NCBI GenBank assembly: GCA_913058265.1
Contig: CAJXPQ010000015.1
Location: forward strand, 1 to 64,000
Source of the DNA: an uncultured Oligoflexia bacterium
GTDB taxonomy: Bacteria; Bdellovibrionota; Bacteriovoracia; Bacteriovoracales; Bacteriovoracaceae
Direction of reading: 5' to 3'
Length of the DNA stretch: 64,000 bases
A model generated the notes under the pieces. That model was not told the origin of the DNA. It made no database searches and saw nothing but the letters and a program-made list of their open reading frames with translations. Each line of letters begins with the position of its first letter. The stretch's first letter is position 1. This document shows positions 1 through 9,458 of this stretch, piece after piece. Position numbers and translations under genes: made by a program.

Positions 1-75
1 CTGTTCATACTTTTTATCAGCATAAGCGCTTTGAGAGCTGACAATAAATAGGATTACTAATAATATATATGGCAT
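1..75 (-). CDS. Secreted protein, N-terminal fragment (cut by window edge)
   Basis: Only the first 25 codons lie in the window. The ATG at 75-73 is preceded by the ribosome binding site AGGAAG. The peptide begins with MPYILLVILF, a hydrophobic core ending in SAYA, followed by a charged stretch (DKKYEQ). This is a typical Sec signal peptide with an Ala-X-Ala cleavage site, so the product is exported. Nothing can be said about its function because the mature part lies outside the window. Confidence 0.7.
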   Translation of the reverse strand, partial: MPYILLVILFIVSSQSAYADKKYEQ

Positions 76-186
76 AAATTCTTCCTCAGTACGTTATTTT
101 TATTACAAGACTATTATCGTCGCAAAACGTATTGAGGTTTATTTATATTATGTATGGAATGTCGGTATTCTTTTATCTTTTGTGAG

Positions 187-207
187 AAGGTCTTGCTAGT
201 AGACCTT
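187..207. other. Perfect 7-bp hairpin between two minus-strand genes
   Basis: AAGGTCT (187-193) and AGACCTT (201-207) form a perfect 7-bp stem with a 7-base loop. The stretch after it on the plus strand is T-rich but has no long T run. It lies downstream of the RDD gene on the minus strand and could end its transcript. That role is inferred. Confidence 0.35.
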
Positions 208-324
208 TAGAGCTTTATTTATTTTTGTAAGAAAACGTGAGCTTGAGTTTATATCCTTAAGAAAATCTTCAGAAACTATTAGAAATTAGGATTTTGCCAA
301 GTTTTTGTGTGGGAGATGAATAAC

Positions 325-1023
325 TTAAGCGACTTGATCTAAGTCTTGAATATCAATAAATACATGTTCACTTTCATGTGTCTTGAACTCTTCAAATTGA
401 GTTAGCCAGTCATCACTTACTGTACGTGAGCCCGATAGGTAATCAGAAAGTCCTCGTTTATCTTCGCTTGAAAAATTAAAGACAAAAAAGACTCCAAATG
501 AAAGAAAGCATAAAAGATATCCAATAGCTCTTTTTGTAGAAGCCTTTAGGTCTAACTCATATGACTCTTGTTTTCTATCTGTAATATAAAGCTCATTAAT
601 AACTCTTAATTTCATTGTCATTTTCCCTAGGGTTTTCCCATTTAGAATAAATGATGTGTATAAAAAATATGTTGTATAAATGAGAGCAAAAGTGAGTAAG
701 TGAAGTACATGAGGCCCCATAGCAAGGTCTAACCTTTTTGCATAGCTCACTGGAATCATGAATTCATTTATAAAAACTCCGTAGGCGACATGAATGGCAG
801 ACTTGACCATAATGATCGCCATAAGATCAATTCCAAAAGCAATCGCTCTCTTGATGATATTACTATCAGGAACGGAGAGGTCTTTGAATTGGTGATTATC
901 TTCAATGGAGACAATCTCTTCTTGGTTGTTAATAAATTCTGCTAAATGTACGACGTTGTTTTGATCTTTCATACAAGGCTTATCGAAAGACTCTTTGGCT
1001 TTACTGAGGTAATGTTTTAGCAT
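325..1023 (-). CDS. RDD family membrane protein
   Basis: This 232-residue protein has the RDD signature: KRAIAFGIDL before the first membrane helix (about residue 58), NGKTLGKMTMKLRVI after the second (about 129-143), and a third helix near 168-185 followed by RGLSDYLSGSRTV. About 55 polar residues precede the membrane domain. RDD proteins are small inner-membrane proteins; some act in ion homeostasis, but the substrate here is unknown. The gene stands alone, with divergent and distant neighbours. No strong ribosome binding site precedes the ATG at 1023. Confidence 0.8.
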   Translation of the reverse strand: MLKHYLSKAKESFDKPCMKDQNNVVHLAEFINNQEEIVSIEDNHQFKDLSVPDSNIIKRAIAFGIDLMAIIMVKSAIHVAYGVFINEFMIPVSYAKRLDLAMGPHVLHLLTFALIYTTYFLYTSFILNGKTLGKMTMKLRVINELYITDRKQESYELDLKASTKRAIGYLLCFLSFGVFFVFNFSSEDKRGLSDYLSGSRTVSDDWLTQFEEFKTHESEHVFIDIQDLDQVA

Positions 1024-1135
1024 GGTATCTATTGCCTAGAAAGTGTTAAATATAATCAGTCAGTTATTATTGAAATATATGCCTCCATAGGTATCTCCTT
1101 AAAATCACATTATACTAAGGTTTAGGAGATCATTT

Positions 1136-2716
1136 ATGCGCACTTTTTTCTTAGGATCAATAATCCCTATTTACGTTTTAGTTTGGGCGCTAGGTAAATA
1201 CTTAGATCGAAGTTTTTGGGGGCTTTTCTTACTTCTTGTACCTCTAACGATACTGGGTCTTAGAGATATTTTTCAGAGAAAACATATTATTTTAAGAAAC
1301 TATCCAATACTTGGTCACTTCAGATTTTTATTAGAATCAATAAGACCTGAGATACAACAATATTTTGTTGAACGCTTTGACGATGGAAGACCTTTTTCAA
1401 GAGAACAACGAAGTATTGTTTATCAAAGAGCTAAAGGGGATTTAGATACCTCCGCTTTTGGAACTCAGCACGATGTTTATGCAGCAGGATCTGAGTGGTT
1501 AGAGCATTCATTGCAAGTTGTTCCTAAGTTAAAAGAAGGAGATGATAGAATTACAGTTGGAAATCATCAATGTAAAAAACCATACTCTGCTTCTAGATTA
1601 AATATTTCGGCCATGAGTTATGGCTCTCTTAGTAAAACCGCAGTTGAGGCCTTAAACTGGGGAGCTAAAGATGGAAATTTTTATCATAACAGCGGAGAAG
1701 GAGGAATTTCTCCCTATCATAAAAAACAAGGTGGAGATCTCTGTTGGCAAGTAGGAACAGGTTATTTTGGCTGCCGTACATCTGAAGGGTTATTTGATAG
1801 AGATATGTTTGCTAAGAAGGCGAGCTTAGATCAAGTCAAAATGATAGAGATTAAACTTTCACAAGGTGCAAAGCCAGGACATGGTGGAATGCTTCCAGGT
1901 GCAAAGGTAAATGAGGAAGTCGCAAAGATTCGTAATGTTGAAGAGGGAATGGATGTTTTATCACCTCCAATTCATTCAGCTTTCGACGGGCCTAAGGGTC
2001 TTCTAAACTTTGTAAAAGATTTAAGAGAACTAAGTGGTGGTAAGCCTATAGGCTTTAAACTCTGTGTTGGTAAAAAATCAGAATTCTTTGCAATTTGTAA
2101 GGCGATGGTGGAGTTAGATATCTATCCAGATTTCATCACAGTTGATGGATCTGAAGGTGGTACAGGATCTAGTCCAAGGGAGTTTACGGACTTCTTGGGT
2201 ACTCCTCTTAATGACGGACTAAGTTTTGTTCACAATGCTTTAGTTGCTGCAGGTATTAGAGATAAGTTAAAAATTATAGCTTCAGGAAAAGTTATCGATG
2301 CATTTAATATGGCCTGTAAGTTTGCTCTCGGCGCTGATATTTGTAATAGTGCCAGAGGAATGATGTTTGCTCTTGGTTGTATTCAAGCACTAAGATGTAA
2401 TTCTAATAATTGTCCAACAGGGGTTGCCACTCAAGACCCTTCACTTTACAAGTTAATTCATATTGAAGGTAAAGCTGAGCGAGTTGCAAGGTACCATAAG
2501 AAAACCATGCTTGAACTTGAGCATCTCATCGGCGCAGCTGGTGTTGATGAAATTATCAAACTGAAAAAAAGACATATCAAGAGAAGACTTGGTCCAGGTA
2601 AAATCACAAACTATGAAAAGCTTTATCCAAAACTAGAGTTTAACTCATTAATGGACAATACTTACGTAGGCCCTTGGTTAGATGATTGGGAAGATTCAAC
2701 TTCTGAAAGATTCTAG
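1136..2716 (+). CDS. Membrane-anchored FMN-binding glutamate synthase-like protein
   Basis: This 526-residue protein carries the FMN-binding domain of glutamate synthase (GltB central domain) without the amidotransferase domain. Visible motifs are ISAMSYGSLS, the glycine-rich HNSGEGGISPYH, KPGHGGMLPG and DGSEGGTGSSP. The iron-sulfur cysteines of GltB are conserved at 415, 421 and 426 (CIQALRCNSNNCPTGVATQ). Two hydrophobic segments within residues 1-45 anchor it in the membrane. A TTAGGAG ribosome binding site precedes the ATG. Stand-alone members of this family are common, but their reaction is not settled. The stop codon overlaps that of the convergent mutS by four bases (CTAG). Confidence 0.85.
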   Translation: MRTFFLGSIIPIYVLVWALGKYLDRSFWGLFLLLVPLTILGLRDIFQRKHIILRNYPILGHFRFLLESIRPEIQQYFVERFDDGRPFSREQRSIVYQRAKGDLDTSAFGTQHDVYAAGSEWLEHSLQVVPKLKEGDDRITVGNHQCKKPYSASRLNISAMSYGSLSKTAVEALNWGAKDGNFYHNSGEGGISPYHKKQGGDLCWQVGTGYFGCRTSEGLFDRDMFAKKASLDQVKMIEIKLSQGAKPGHGGMLPGAKVNEEVAKIRNVEEGMDVLSPPIHSAFDGPKGLLNFVKDLRELSGGKPIGFKLCVGKKSEFFAICKAMVELDIYPDFITVDGSEGGTGSSPREFTDFLGTPLNDGLSFVHNALVAAGIRDKLKIIASGKVIDAFNMACKFALGADICNSARGMMFALGCIQALRCNSNNCPTGVATQDPSLYKLIHIEGKAERVARYHKKTMLELEHLIGAAGVDEIIKLKKRHIKRRLGPGKITNYEKLYPKLEFNSLMDNTYVGPWLDDWEDSTSERF

Positions 2717-5364
2717 CTTAAGTATTGAGTTTTTAATTCATGTAATTTTTGAATAGCTTCCATAGGAGTCATATTCATAGTATCAAGTGCCTCTAACTCA
2801 TCAAAGATTGGAGATGTGGTTTCTTCAAAAACTATCTGAGGTTGAGCTGAGAACATATCAATTTGCTCTCGACTTGCATCGGCACCAGGAATCTTTGTGT
2901 CTTTATGATCCGCTTCAAGTTGAGCTAAAATTTGAGCTGAACGATTAAGGATTTCGTTTGGAAGTCCAGCTAGTTTCGCTACATGAATACCAAAACTTTG
3001 TGCAGCTCCTTCCTCGATTAATTGATATAAGAATTGAACATTGCCATTTTCATTCACAGTTTTTACCGTAAGATTTTTAGCAGACTCTAAGTTATTCACG
3101 AGATCAATAAGTTCATGATAGTGAGTAGAGAATAATGTTAAGGCCTTAGTTTCTTTTGCAAAATACTCTACAAGTGACCAGGCAATACTTAAACCATCGT
3201 ATGTTGAGGTACCACGTCCAATCTCATCAAGAATGATGAGAGAGTTCTCAGTAGCATGTCTGATGATCTCTGCTGTCTCACTCATCTCTACCATAAAGGT
3301 TGATTGTCCTCTGATAATATCATCACTTGCACCAAGTCTTGAGAAAATATAGTCAGTGAGTCCAATGGTCGCACTCTCGGCCGGTACAAAACAACCGACT
3401 TGGGCCAAAAATTGAACGATCGCCATCTCTCTCATGACAGTGGTCTTACCGGCCATATTGGGACCTGTAATAAGACCAAAGAAGTGGGCCTTATCAAGAA
3501 AGAGATCATGATTAACAAATTGGTCTCTAATATTCTTTTTAATCAGAGGATGCCAAGCTTGTTTGATATCGAGTATTTGTTTCTGTTTAATATTTGGTCT
3601 AGAGAAGCCATCTTGAGTTGAAACCCAAGCAAATGATTGAAAGACATCAATAAGGGCCAGGTTTGTGGCAAGCTTTAAGATTTCGTGTGCAGAGTCTACT
3701 ACATTTGTCACAAGGTCATCAAAGATTGATCGCTCTAATTTATAGAGCTTATCTTTTGCACTGAGAACTTCTTTTTCAAACTCTGCTAATTCTGGACTTT
3801 GGTATCGTTCACAGTTAACGAGAGTTTGTCTTCTTACAAAGCCTTCGGGAACTTTACTTGTATGTGACTTACTCACTTCAATAAAATAACCAGCAACATT
3901 ATTATGCTTAATTTTTAAATTTGTAATTCCTGTCTCAGATCGATATTTAGTCTCTAACTCAATTAGCAAACTTGCGGCGTGAGTTGATAGCTTAGCAAGT
4001 TTATCTCGTTTCTTAGAGCAGCCTGCTTTTATAAGATTACCTTTTTCAAGAGCAGCGCCAACTTCATCATTGATTGTTAGAAAAATAGTATCTTCTAAAG
4101 TCTTTAATTTTAATTTTTCACTTTTAGAGAGATGCTCTAAAATTGATTTTGGAAACGATTTTAACTCTTTGGTTAAATCACTAAAGGCAATATTCGCCTT
4201 TGCAAGGTTTATCAAGTCAGATCCATTCACCTTGCCAGTAGATACCTTGGCCATAATTCGTTCAATATCACGAACTTCATAAAGATTTGATCTGACTGAT
4301 TTTAAGCGCTCATGATCGCTCATTAAGTATTCAACAGCATCAAGTCTTTTTTGGATTCTTTCTATATCTCTTAGAGGTGATTGAAATAAAGATTTAAGTC
4401 TTCTTGCACCCATGGCAGTTTTTGTGGAATCAATATGGCCGAGGATACTTTCTTTATAAGTTTCTTTATTTTTTGGGAAAATCTCAAGTCCAACTAGTGT
4501 CGGGTATGTGATTTTCATATCTCTCTCAAAACTCACCATTTGAAACGGTCTCATATGAGAAATATTTTCAAGAGATTGTGTCGAGCAAATATAATAACTA
4601 AGAGCACCGATCGGCGCTAAGATTTTTTTATGAAGTTTAATGACTTGGTCACGCTCATAAGTAGGAATCATTTTTTCAATATAGATACCTGTATATTTTT
4701 CTGAGAAATACTCTTCAGATAAATGGGTACTCAGAATAGCTGTTTTATTGAGATAGTCCGACATCTCTGGATTATTATACCATTGTCCGAGGTAAGAAAT
4801 AAGTTCTTTAGGCTGTAAGAGGTGAAGCTTTTCAATCACTTCATCTATTGATTCAAGTGTTAGGCCGAAAAAGTCACCAGTAGTGTAATCAATTAAGATT
4901 AAATAATATTTTCCTTCAAATACAAAAGCACTGGCCATATAGCTATGGTTCTCAGATTCGCTTTTATCGAGATCGTATGGCATCCCAGGACTAACAACCT
5001 GAGTGACTGCACGTTTTACAATTCCTTTGGCCGCTTTAGGATCTTCAACTTGCTCACAGATTGCAACTTTCTGCCCTTGAGACGTAATGCGATCAATATA
5101 AGTATTAGCAGCGTGATGAGGTATTCCTGACATAGGAATAGGGTATCCACCAAGTTTTCCTCGATGAGTTAAGGATATATTTAAAATCTTAGATGCTTCC
5201 TTAGCGTCCTCAAAAAAGAGTTCATAAAAGTCTCCCATACGGAACATCATAAGAATATCTGGATAGTCTTTTTTGATTGAGTGGTATTGCTCCATCATTG
5301 GAGTTAATTTAACACCTTTAGCAATGATTTCATCAAGGCTTAAACTCTCGATTTTATTACTCAT
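2713..5364 (-). CDS. mutS: DNA mismatch repair protein MutS
   Basis: At 883 residues this is full-length MutS, which binds mismatches and small loops and starts repair. The mismatch-reading GDFYELF motif is near the N-terminus (about residue 44). The clamp and lever region follows. The ATPase domain has Walker A GPNMAGKTTVM, the Walker B/signature region ILDEIGRGTSTYDGLS and FSTHYHEL. AAGGG precedes the ATG. No mutL lies in the window. Confidence 0.97.
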   Translation of the reverse strand: MSNKIESLSLDEIIAKGVKLTPMMEQYHSIKKDYPDILMMFRMGDFYELFFEDAKEASKILNISLTHRGKLGGYPIPMSGIPHHAANTYIDRITSQGQKVAICEQVEDPKAAKGIVKRAVTQVVSPGMPYDLDKSESENHSYMASAFVFEGKYYLILIDYTTGDFFGLTLESIDEVIEKLHLLQPKELISYLGQWYNNPEMSDYLNKTAILSTHLSEEYFSEKYTGIYIEKMIPTYERDQVIKLHKKILAPIGALSYYICSTQSLENISHMRPFQMVSFERDMKITYPTLVGLEIFPKNKETYKESILGHIDSTKTAMGARRLKSLFQSPLRDIERIQKRLDAVEYLMSDHERLKSVRSNLYEVRDIERIMAKVSTGKVNGSDLINLAKANIAFSDLTKELKSFPKSILEHLSKSEKLKLKTLEDTIFLTINDEVGAALEKGNLIKAGCSKKRDKLAKLSTHAASLLIELETKYRSETGITNLKIKHNNVAGYFIEVSKSHTSKVPEGFVRRQTLVNCERYQSPELAEFEKEVLSAKDKLYKLERSIFDDLVTNVVDSAHEILKLATNLALIDVFQSFAWVSTQDGFSRPNIKQKQILDIKQAWHPLIKKNIRDQFVNHDLFLDKAHFFGLITGPNMAGKTTVMREMAIVQFLAQVGCFVPAESATIGLTDYIFSRLGASDDIIRGQSTFMVEMSETAEIIRHATENSLIILDEIGRGTSTYDGLSIAWSLVEYFAKETKALTLFSTHYHELIDLVNNLESAKNLTVKTVNENGNVQFLYQLIEEGAAQSFGIHVAKLAGLPNEILNRSAQILAQLEADHKDTKIPGADASREQIDMFSAQPQIVFEETTSPIFDELEALDTMNMTPMEAIQKLHELKTQYLS

Positions 5365-5368
5365 TAAC

Positions 5369-5398
5369 TTACCCTTAATTACAAAATTTTGTTATAAT
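5369..5398 (+). promoter_or_regulatory. Possible promoter for the lptC-like/lptB operon
   Basis: A perfect -10 box TATAAT (5393-5398) has a weak -35 (TTACCC, 5369-5374) at 18-bp spacing. It lies about 120 bases upstream of the LptC-like gene, in the mutS divergent region. Confidence 0.3.
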
Positions 5399-5513
5399 AG
5401 CTATAGGAATTAGTATCATATTCCGAGAAAAATAGTCAAAGATTAGCACGGGATTATTCCCTTTATTTTCTTCAACTATTTGAAATAATTAATAAAAAAT
5501 TTTATCTCCAAGG

Positions 5514-6509
5514 ATGAAGATAAGAATGTACAATAAAAAAAATTTAGCTGTGATAGGGATGTTTTGCACTCTCTCTATCGTTGTCATCATTATAGGCTTC
5601 ACTAATATCCGTAATGCTGAAAAGCTTTTTAAAGAAAAGGAAGTTGCGGCAGTCATAAAGTCCCACTTTGTTAATGTTCACTATTTTAAGCTTAAAGACG
5701 ATGCACCAAGTATTGAACTTAAATCTGAAGATCTAAATATCGTAAACAATACTATTCTAAGTTTTATTAGGCCCAGTGGAATCTTCTACTCGGGTGAGCG
5801 TAAAATCGACTATAGCGCGAATAACGGCATTTTGAACCAAGTTAGAAAGGACTTAAACCTATCTGGAGACGTTAATGTGCAGGACAATAAGTCTTTCTAT
5901 AAGAGTGATAATATCATCTTCAACTCTGCCCGAGAGACAATATCCGCTAGTGGCAATGTACGAACCAAGTATATAGACGAGAAAACTAAAGATATAATTC
6001 AACTTAAGTCTTCCAAGCTTGTCTCCAAAATCAAGGAGAACCTCTTGCTTTTAAGTGGTGACGTTGAAGGTCGCTTAAACAGAAGCAGGGTCTATGAAGG
6101 GAAGCTAGACTTTAGTGCGCAAGAAATAGAACTTAACTCTCCAGAATCACTTATGAAGCTCTCTACATCAGTGAAATTACATCGCAATAATTATTATTTA
6201 TCTGCCCAAAACGCAGAGATATTCCTAGAAAACTATAACAAAAAGCTCAAGTATTACATACTTTATGACGATGTTAAACTAGAGGAAAAGTTTCTACTTA
6301 AATCTGGAAAAACCAGCTTAAGAAGAGCTTATGCCGAGAAGTTGGAGGCGCACCAGAAAACCGGTAAAGTCTTTTTAACTGGAGCACCTCGAGTTGAGCA
6401 AGGAGATGATATTATCAAAGGTTACCAAATTACTCTGCGAGAGAATGTTGAGATGGTAGAAGTTGATGATTCACAATCGAGCTTTAGCTTAAAAAAGGAC
6501 AAAGAATGA
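5514..6509 (+). CDS. lptC: LptC-like LPS export protein with an LptA-like C-terminal region
   Basis: This 331-residue protein has one N-terminal membrane helix (about residues 10-30) and a long periplasmic beta-rich part. The pattern of a short-helix anchor plus repeated strands ([24 protein letters not shown]) fits the OstA/LptC fold that passes LPS from the inner membrane to the outer membrane. LptC of enteric bacteria has about 190 residues, so this protein is much longer. The extra part ends in [20 protein letters not shown], which resembles the C-terminal motif of LptA. It overlaps lptB by ATGA. A second ATG at 5526, preceded by AAGGA, is an equally good start. Confidence 0.75.
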   Translation: MKIRMYNKKNLAVIGMFCTLSIVVIIIGFTNIRNAEKLFKEKEVAAVIKSHFVNVHYFKLKDDAPSIELKSEDLNIVNNTILSFIRPSGIFYSGERKIDYSANNGILNQVRKDLNLSGDVNVQDNKSFYKSDNIIFNSARETISASGNVRTKYIDEKTKDIIQLKSSKLVSKIKENLLLLSGDVEGRLNRSRVYEGKLDFSAQEIELNSPESLMKLSTSVKLHRNNYYLSAQNAEIFLENYNKKLKYYILYDDVKLEEKFLLKSGKTSLRRAYAEKLEAHQKTGKVFLTGAPRVEQGDDIIKGYQITLRENVEMVEVDDSQSSFSLKKDKE

Positions 6510-7234
6510 CTAACACAAGTTTTCATGCAAGAGAGCTTAAGAAAATCTACGGACCTCGGACAGTTGTAAAAGATGTCAGTATCGAAGTGAGTAGAGGAGA
6601 AGTTGTCGGATTACTAGGACCTAACGGTGCAGGAAAGACAACCTCATTTTATATGATGGTGGGTTTAGTAAAAGCTGATCATGGAACTATAAGTTTAAAT
6701 GGTGAAGATGTAACAAGTTTACCTCTTCACGAGCGCGCCAAAAAAGGTGTCGGCTATCTGCCTCAAGAAGCCTCTGTTTTTAGAGAGCTTACGGTGGAAG
6801 AAAATATTTATTCAATCTTGGAAATTAGAAATGTTTTCAAGAATGAAAAGAAGAACATTTTAGAGCGATTAATTACGGATTTTGGTTTAAACCATATTAG
6901 AAAGTCCAAAGGTCGAGAGCTCTCAGGTGGAGAAAGAAGAAGAGTCGAAATAGCAAGGTGTTTAGCACTAGAACCAAGTTTCGTCTTACTTGATGAGCCT
7001 TTCGCTGGGGTTGATCCACTTGCAGTAAGTGATATACAAAAAATAATTAAGGACCTGAAGAAAAGAAATATTGGTGTCTTAATTACAGATCACAGCGTTC
7101 GAGAAACTTTAGGTATTGTTGATCGCGCCTATATTATGAGTGCCGGAGAGTTATTAGTAAGTGGTACTCCTGAAGAAATTGTAGAATCTGAAGTAGCGAG
7201 AAAGTTTTATTTAGGTGAAGAATTTAAATTATAA
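6506..7234 (+). CDS. lptB: LPS export ABC transporter ATPase LptB
   Basis: This 242-residue ABC ATPase has Walker [12 protein letters not shown] (about residue 38), the Q-loop region YLPQEASVF, the signature LSGGERRR and Walker [14 protein letters not shown]. The PFAGVDP and [13 protein letters not shown] segments are characteristic of LptB, which powers LPS extraction with LptFG. It overlaps the LptC-like gene by four bases, so the two are translationally coupled. LptF and LptG are not in the window. Confidence 0.93.
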   Translation: MTNTSFHARELKKIYGPRTVVKDVSIEVSRGEVVGLLGPNGAGKTTSFYMMVGLVKADHGTISLNGEDVTSLPLHERAKKGVGYLPQEASVFRELTVEENIYSILEIRNVFKNEKKNILERLITDFGLNHIRKSKGRELSGGERRRVEIARCLALEPSFVLLDEPFAGVDPLAVSDIQKIIKDLKKRNIGVLITDHSVRETLGIVDRAYIMSAGELLVSGTPEEIVESEVARKFYLGEEFKL

Positions 7235-7301
7235 TATTTTATGTCTGATGGTCTAGGCACAAATACTCAACAGGGATTGTTCAATAACAGTGGAGTACTT
7301 T

Positions 7302-8747
7302 ATGGCCAAAATGTCGTTGAATCTTAAGCAAAGTCAAAGTTTGATGATGACCCCGCAATTACAGCAGGCAATCAAACTTCTTACTCTAACACATTTAGAA
7401 ATGACGAGTGTTATCGCGCAAGAGATGGTTGAAAACCCTATGCTTGAAGAGTCAGGTAATGAGTCAACACAGGCAGAAGTAGATAAAAGATTATTAGATT
7501 CAAAAGAAAAAAGTGCAGAAGATTTTTCTGCACCAGATATTATCGACAACTCAAAAGATAACTTTGATTGGGACAAATATATCGATACTTATAATTCCAC
7601 ATCTTCAACTCCTCATACGAAAGAATTTAAGTCAAAAGATGATGCTCCTAACTATGAAAATATGGTTTCTCGAGGAGATACGCTACATGAACACTTAGAG
7701 TGGCAATTGAAGATGGAGAACTTAACTGATGAAGAGTGGAAGTTTGCAAAGGCGATTATCTATAATATTAATGAAGAGGGATATCTCGATGAGAATCTAG
7801 AAGAAATTTTAGGTGCATCTAATCTTCATAGGGAGGATGGGCTTGAATTATTAAACATGATTCAAAACCTAGATCCAGTTGGATGTGCTTCTTCAAGTTT
7901 ACAAGAATGTCTTTTGATTCAAGCAAGAGCTTTGGAGGAAACAGTTCCCCTAGTAGAAATACTAATTAAGAATCACCTTGATGATCTGATAAAAAAAGAC
8001 TTCAGTGAAATCTCTAAAGTTACAGGAATTGAAGTTGATCAAATTAAAGAAGCAGAATTTATTTTACACTCATTTAATCCAAAGCCAGGTCGACTAATAA
8101 GTCCTGAAGATACTCAATACGTTGTTCCCGATATTTATATTGCGGAAGTTGGTGGAGAGTTAATGGTGAAACTTAATAACGAAGGTGTACCACGTCTTAA
8201 AGTTTCAAACCTTTATAAGGGATTACTGAAAACATCAAAGAAGGATGACGAAGCTGCTGACTATGTTCAGGATAAGTTGAGATCAGCTTTATGGCTTATC
8301 AAGTCTATCGAGAACAGACAAAAAACAATCGAGAAAGTGGCTCACGCCATCTTGAAATATCAACCAGAGTTCTTTAAGAAAGGAGCTTCTTGTTTGAAGC
8401 CAATGATCTTAAAGGATATTGCGAATGAAATTGGAGTTCATGAATCAACAGTTTCAAGAGTTACAACAAATAAATTTGTTCATACTCCACTTGGAACCTT
8501 TGAATTAAAGTACTTTTTCAATGCCGGTATCGGTGGGAAAAATGGTGGTATCGATATCGCTAGTGAAAGTCTTAAACTTAAAATTAAAGAACTCATTGAT
8601 AACGAAGATAGAAAGAAACCTCTTTCCGATCAAAAAATCGCAGATATCTTGAGTAAGTCGGATATAAAAGTCGCTAGAAGAACAGTGGCAAAGTACCGTG
8701 AAGGATTGAAAATTCTTCCTTCATCTAAACGAAAAATGGCTAGTTAG
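7302..8747 (+). CDS. rpoN: RNA polymerase sigma-54 factor RpoN
   Basis: All three regions of sigma-54 are present: the Gln/Leu-rich activator-binding region I (LNLKQSQSLMMTPQLQQ), the core-binding middle, and the C-terminal DNA-binding part with an exact RpoN box, ARRTVAKYRE. Starting at ATG 7302 gives 481 residues. The GTG at 7290 is in frame, but GGAG at 7292-7295 sits six bases before 7302, so 7302 is preferred. The order lptB - rpoN - hpf is the classical proteobacterial one. Two candidate sigma-54 promoters occur elsewhere in the window. Confidence 0.96.
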   Translation: MAKMSLNLKQSQSLMMTPQLQQAIKLLTLTHLEMTSVIAQEMVENPMLEESGNESTQAEVDKRLLDSKEKSAEDFSAPDIIDNSKDNFDWDKYIDTYNSTSSTPHTKEFKSKDDAPNYENMVSRGDTLHEHLEWQLKMENLTDEEWKFAKAIIYNINEEGYLDENLEEILGASNLHREDGLELLNMIQNLDPVGCASSSLQECLLIQARALEETVPLVEILIKNHLDDLIKKDFSEISKVTGIEVDQIKEAEFILHSFNPKPGRLISPEDTQYVVPDIYIAEVGGELMVKLNNEGVPRLKVSNLYKGLLKTSKKDDEAADYVQDKLRSALWLIKSIENRQKTIEKVAHAILKYQPEFFKKGASCLKPMILKDIANEIGVHESTVSRVTTNKFVHTPLGTFELKYFFNAGIGGKNGGIDIASESLKLKIKELIDNEDRKKPLSDQKIADILSKSDIKVARRTVAKYREGLKILPSSKRKMAS

Positions 8748-8833
8748 TGTCTGGAAAGCATGATTATTATTCTGTTTAAGTAAAATTAAAGAGAAGTAAG
8801 AAATTGTTTAAAGGATGGGAGCTAAAATACCGT

Positions 8834-8866
8834 TATAATAAGTAGTGTTTGTAAAACCCACAAACA
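8834..8866 (+). promoter_or_regulatory. -10 box and leader hairpin of hpf
   Basis: TATAAT at 8834-8839 is followed by a 7-bp perfect hairpin, TGTTTGT (8846-8852) with ACAAACA (8860-8866), in the leader of hpf. No good -35 was seen. Initiation near 8846 would place the hairpin at the very 5' end of the mRNA, where such structures often protect against decay. That effect is inferred. Confidence 0.4.
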
Positions 8867-8896
8867 TAAAGAAAAAAACCATAAGGGGAATTATTT

Positions 8897-9280
8897 ATGA
8901 AGATCGTTAGTACGTTTAAGCAACTTGAGCACACACCAGCTCTTGATGAGAAAATTAACAGCAAGTCGCAAAAATTAAAAAAATACTTTGAGGGTAATTT
9001 TGAAGTTCATTGGACATGCTATGTAAGAGATGATGGTGCTCAATGTGCTGAGATTAAACTGCTAGGGCCTAGCTTTGAATATCATGCAGCGGCTCACTCA
9101 GAAAAATTATATAAGACTTTAGATCTTGCTATTAATAAGATTGAGAAACAAGTTCATAAAAAGAAAGATAAATGGAGAAATCCTATCTCTCATAAGCATG
9201 CACCTTCTGTAAAAGATCATCAGGTCGCAATGTCAGAACAAGATGAAGCGTACTGGGAAGATAAAAAAGAAGCCATTTAA
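8897..9280 (+). CDS. hpf: Ribosome hibernation promoting factor (short HPF/YfiA type)
   Basis: This 127-residue protein fits the HPF/RaiA S30AE domain. A first strand opens at residue 1 (MKIVSTFKQLEHTPALDEKI), a helix ends in KLKKYF, the central strands follow, and a basic helix KIEKQVHKKKDKW closes the domain. It lacks the C-terminal dimerisation domain of long HPF. It binds the small subunit and silences ribosomes in non-growing cells. AAGGGGAA precedes the ATG, and a terminator follows at 9309. Confidence 0.92.
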   Translation: MKIVSTFKQLEHTPALDEKINSKSQKLKKYFEGNFEVHWTCYVRDDGAQCAEIKLLGPSFEYHAAAHSEKLYKTLDLAINKIEKQVHKKKDKWRNPISHKHAPSVKDHQVAMSEQDEAYWEDKKEAI

Positions 9281-9308
9281 AATATAAACTAAAAAGAAAA
9301 ATACTAAT

Positions 9309-9332
9309 GCCCCTCGATTGAGGGGCTTTTTT
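9309..9332 (+). terminator. Rho-independent terminator after hpf
   Basis: A perfect 7-bp stem GCCCCTC / GAGGGGC with a GATT loop (9309-9326) is followed by six T. It closes the lptC-lptB-rpoN-hpf block and separates it from the toxin-antitoxin cassette. Confidence 0.92.
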
Positions 9333-9409
9333 ATGTCCACAAAATTCTTGGCGGTTTTTAGTTATATCGATTGGTTACAGTCTCTATCTATTGCTATAGA
9401 ATATTTTTC

Positions 9410-9447
9410 TTGAGTTAACCAATAGGTTAAGTTATACTATTGGTTAA
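9410..9447 (+). promoter_or_regulatory. Toxin-antitoxin promoter with overlapping inverted-repeat operator
   Basis: The -35 TTGAGT (9410-9415) and -10 TATACT (9433-9438) have 17-bp spacing. A perfect 11-bp inverted repeat, TTAACCAATAG (9415-9425) and CTATTGGTTAA (9437-9447), separated by 11 bases, overlaps both boxes. A further half-site, ATTGGTTA, lies at 9370-9377 and a degenerate direct copy, AATAGGTTAA, at 9421-9430. This layout fits autorepression by the XRE antitoxin. Binding itself is inferred. Confidence 0.75.
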
Positions 9448-9458
9448 TTGGGGGCAGT

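Noticed and set aside
7245-7275. Possible sigma-54 promoter before rpoN (GGCACAAATAC)
   Set aside because: A GGCAC is present but no GC at the required distance.
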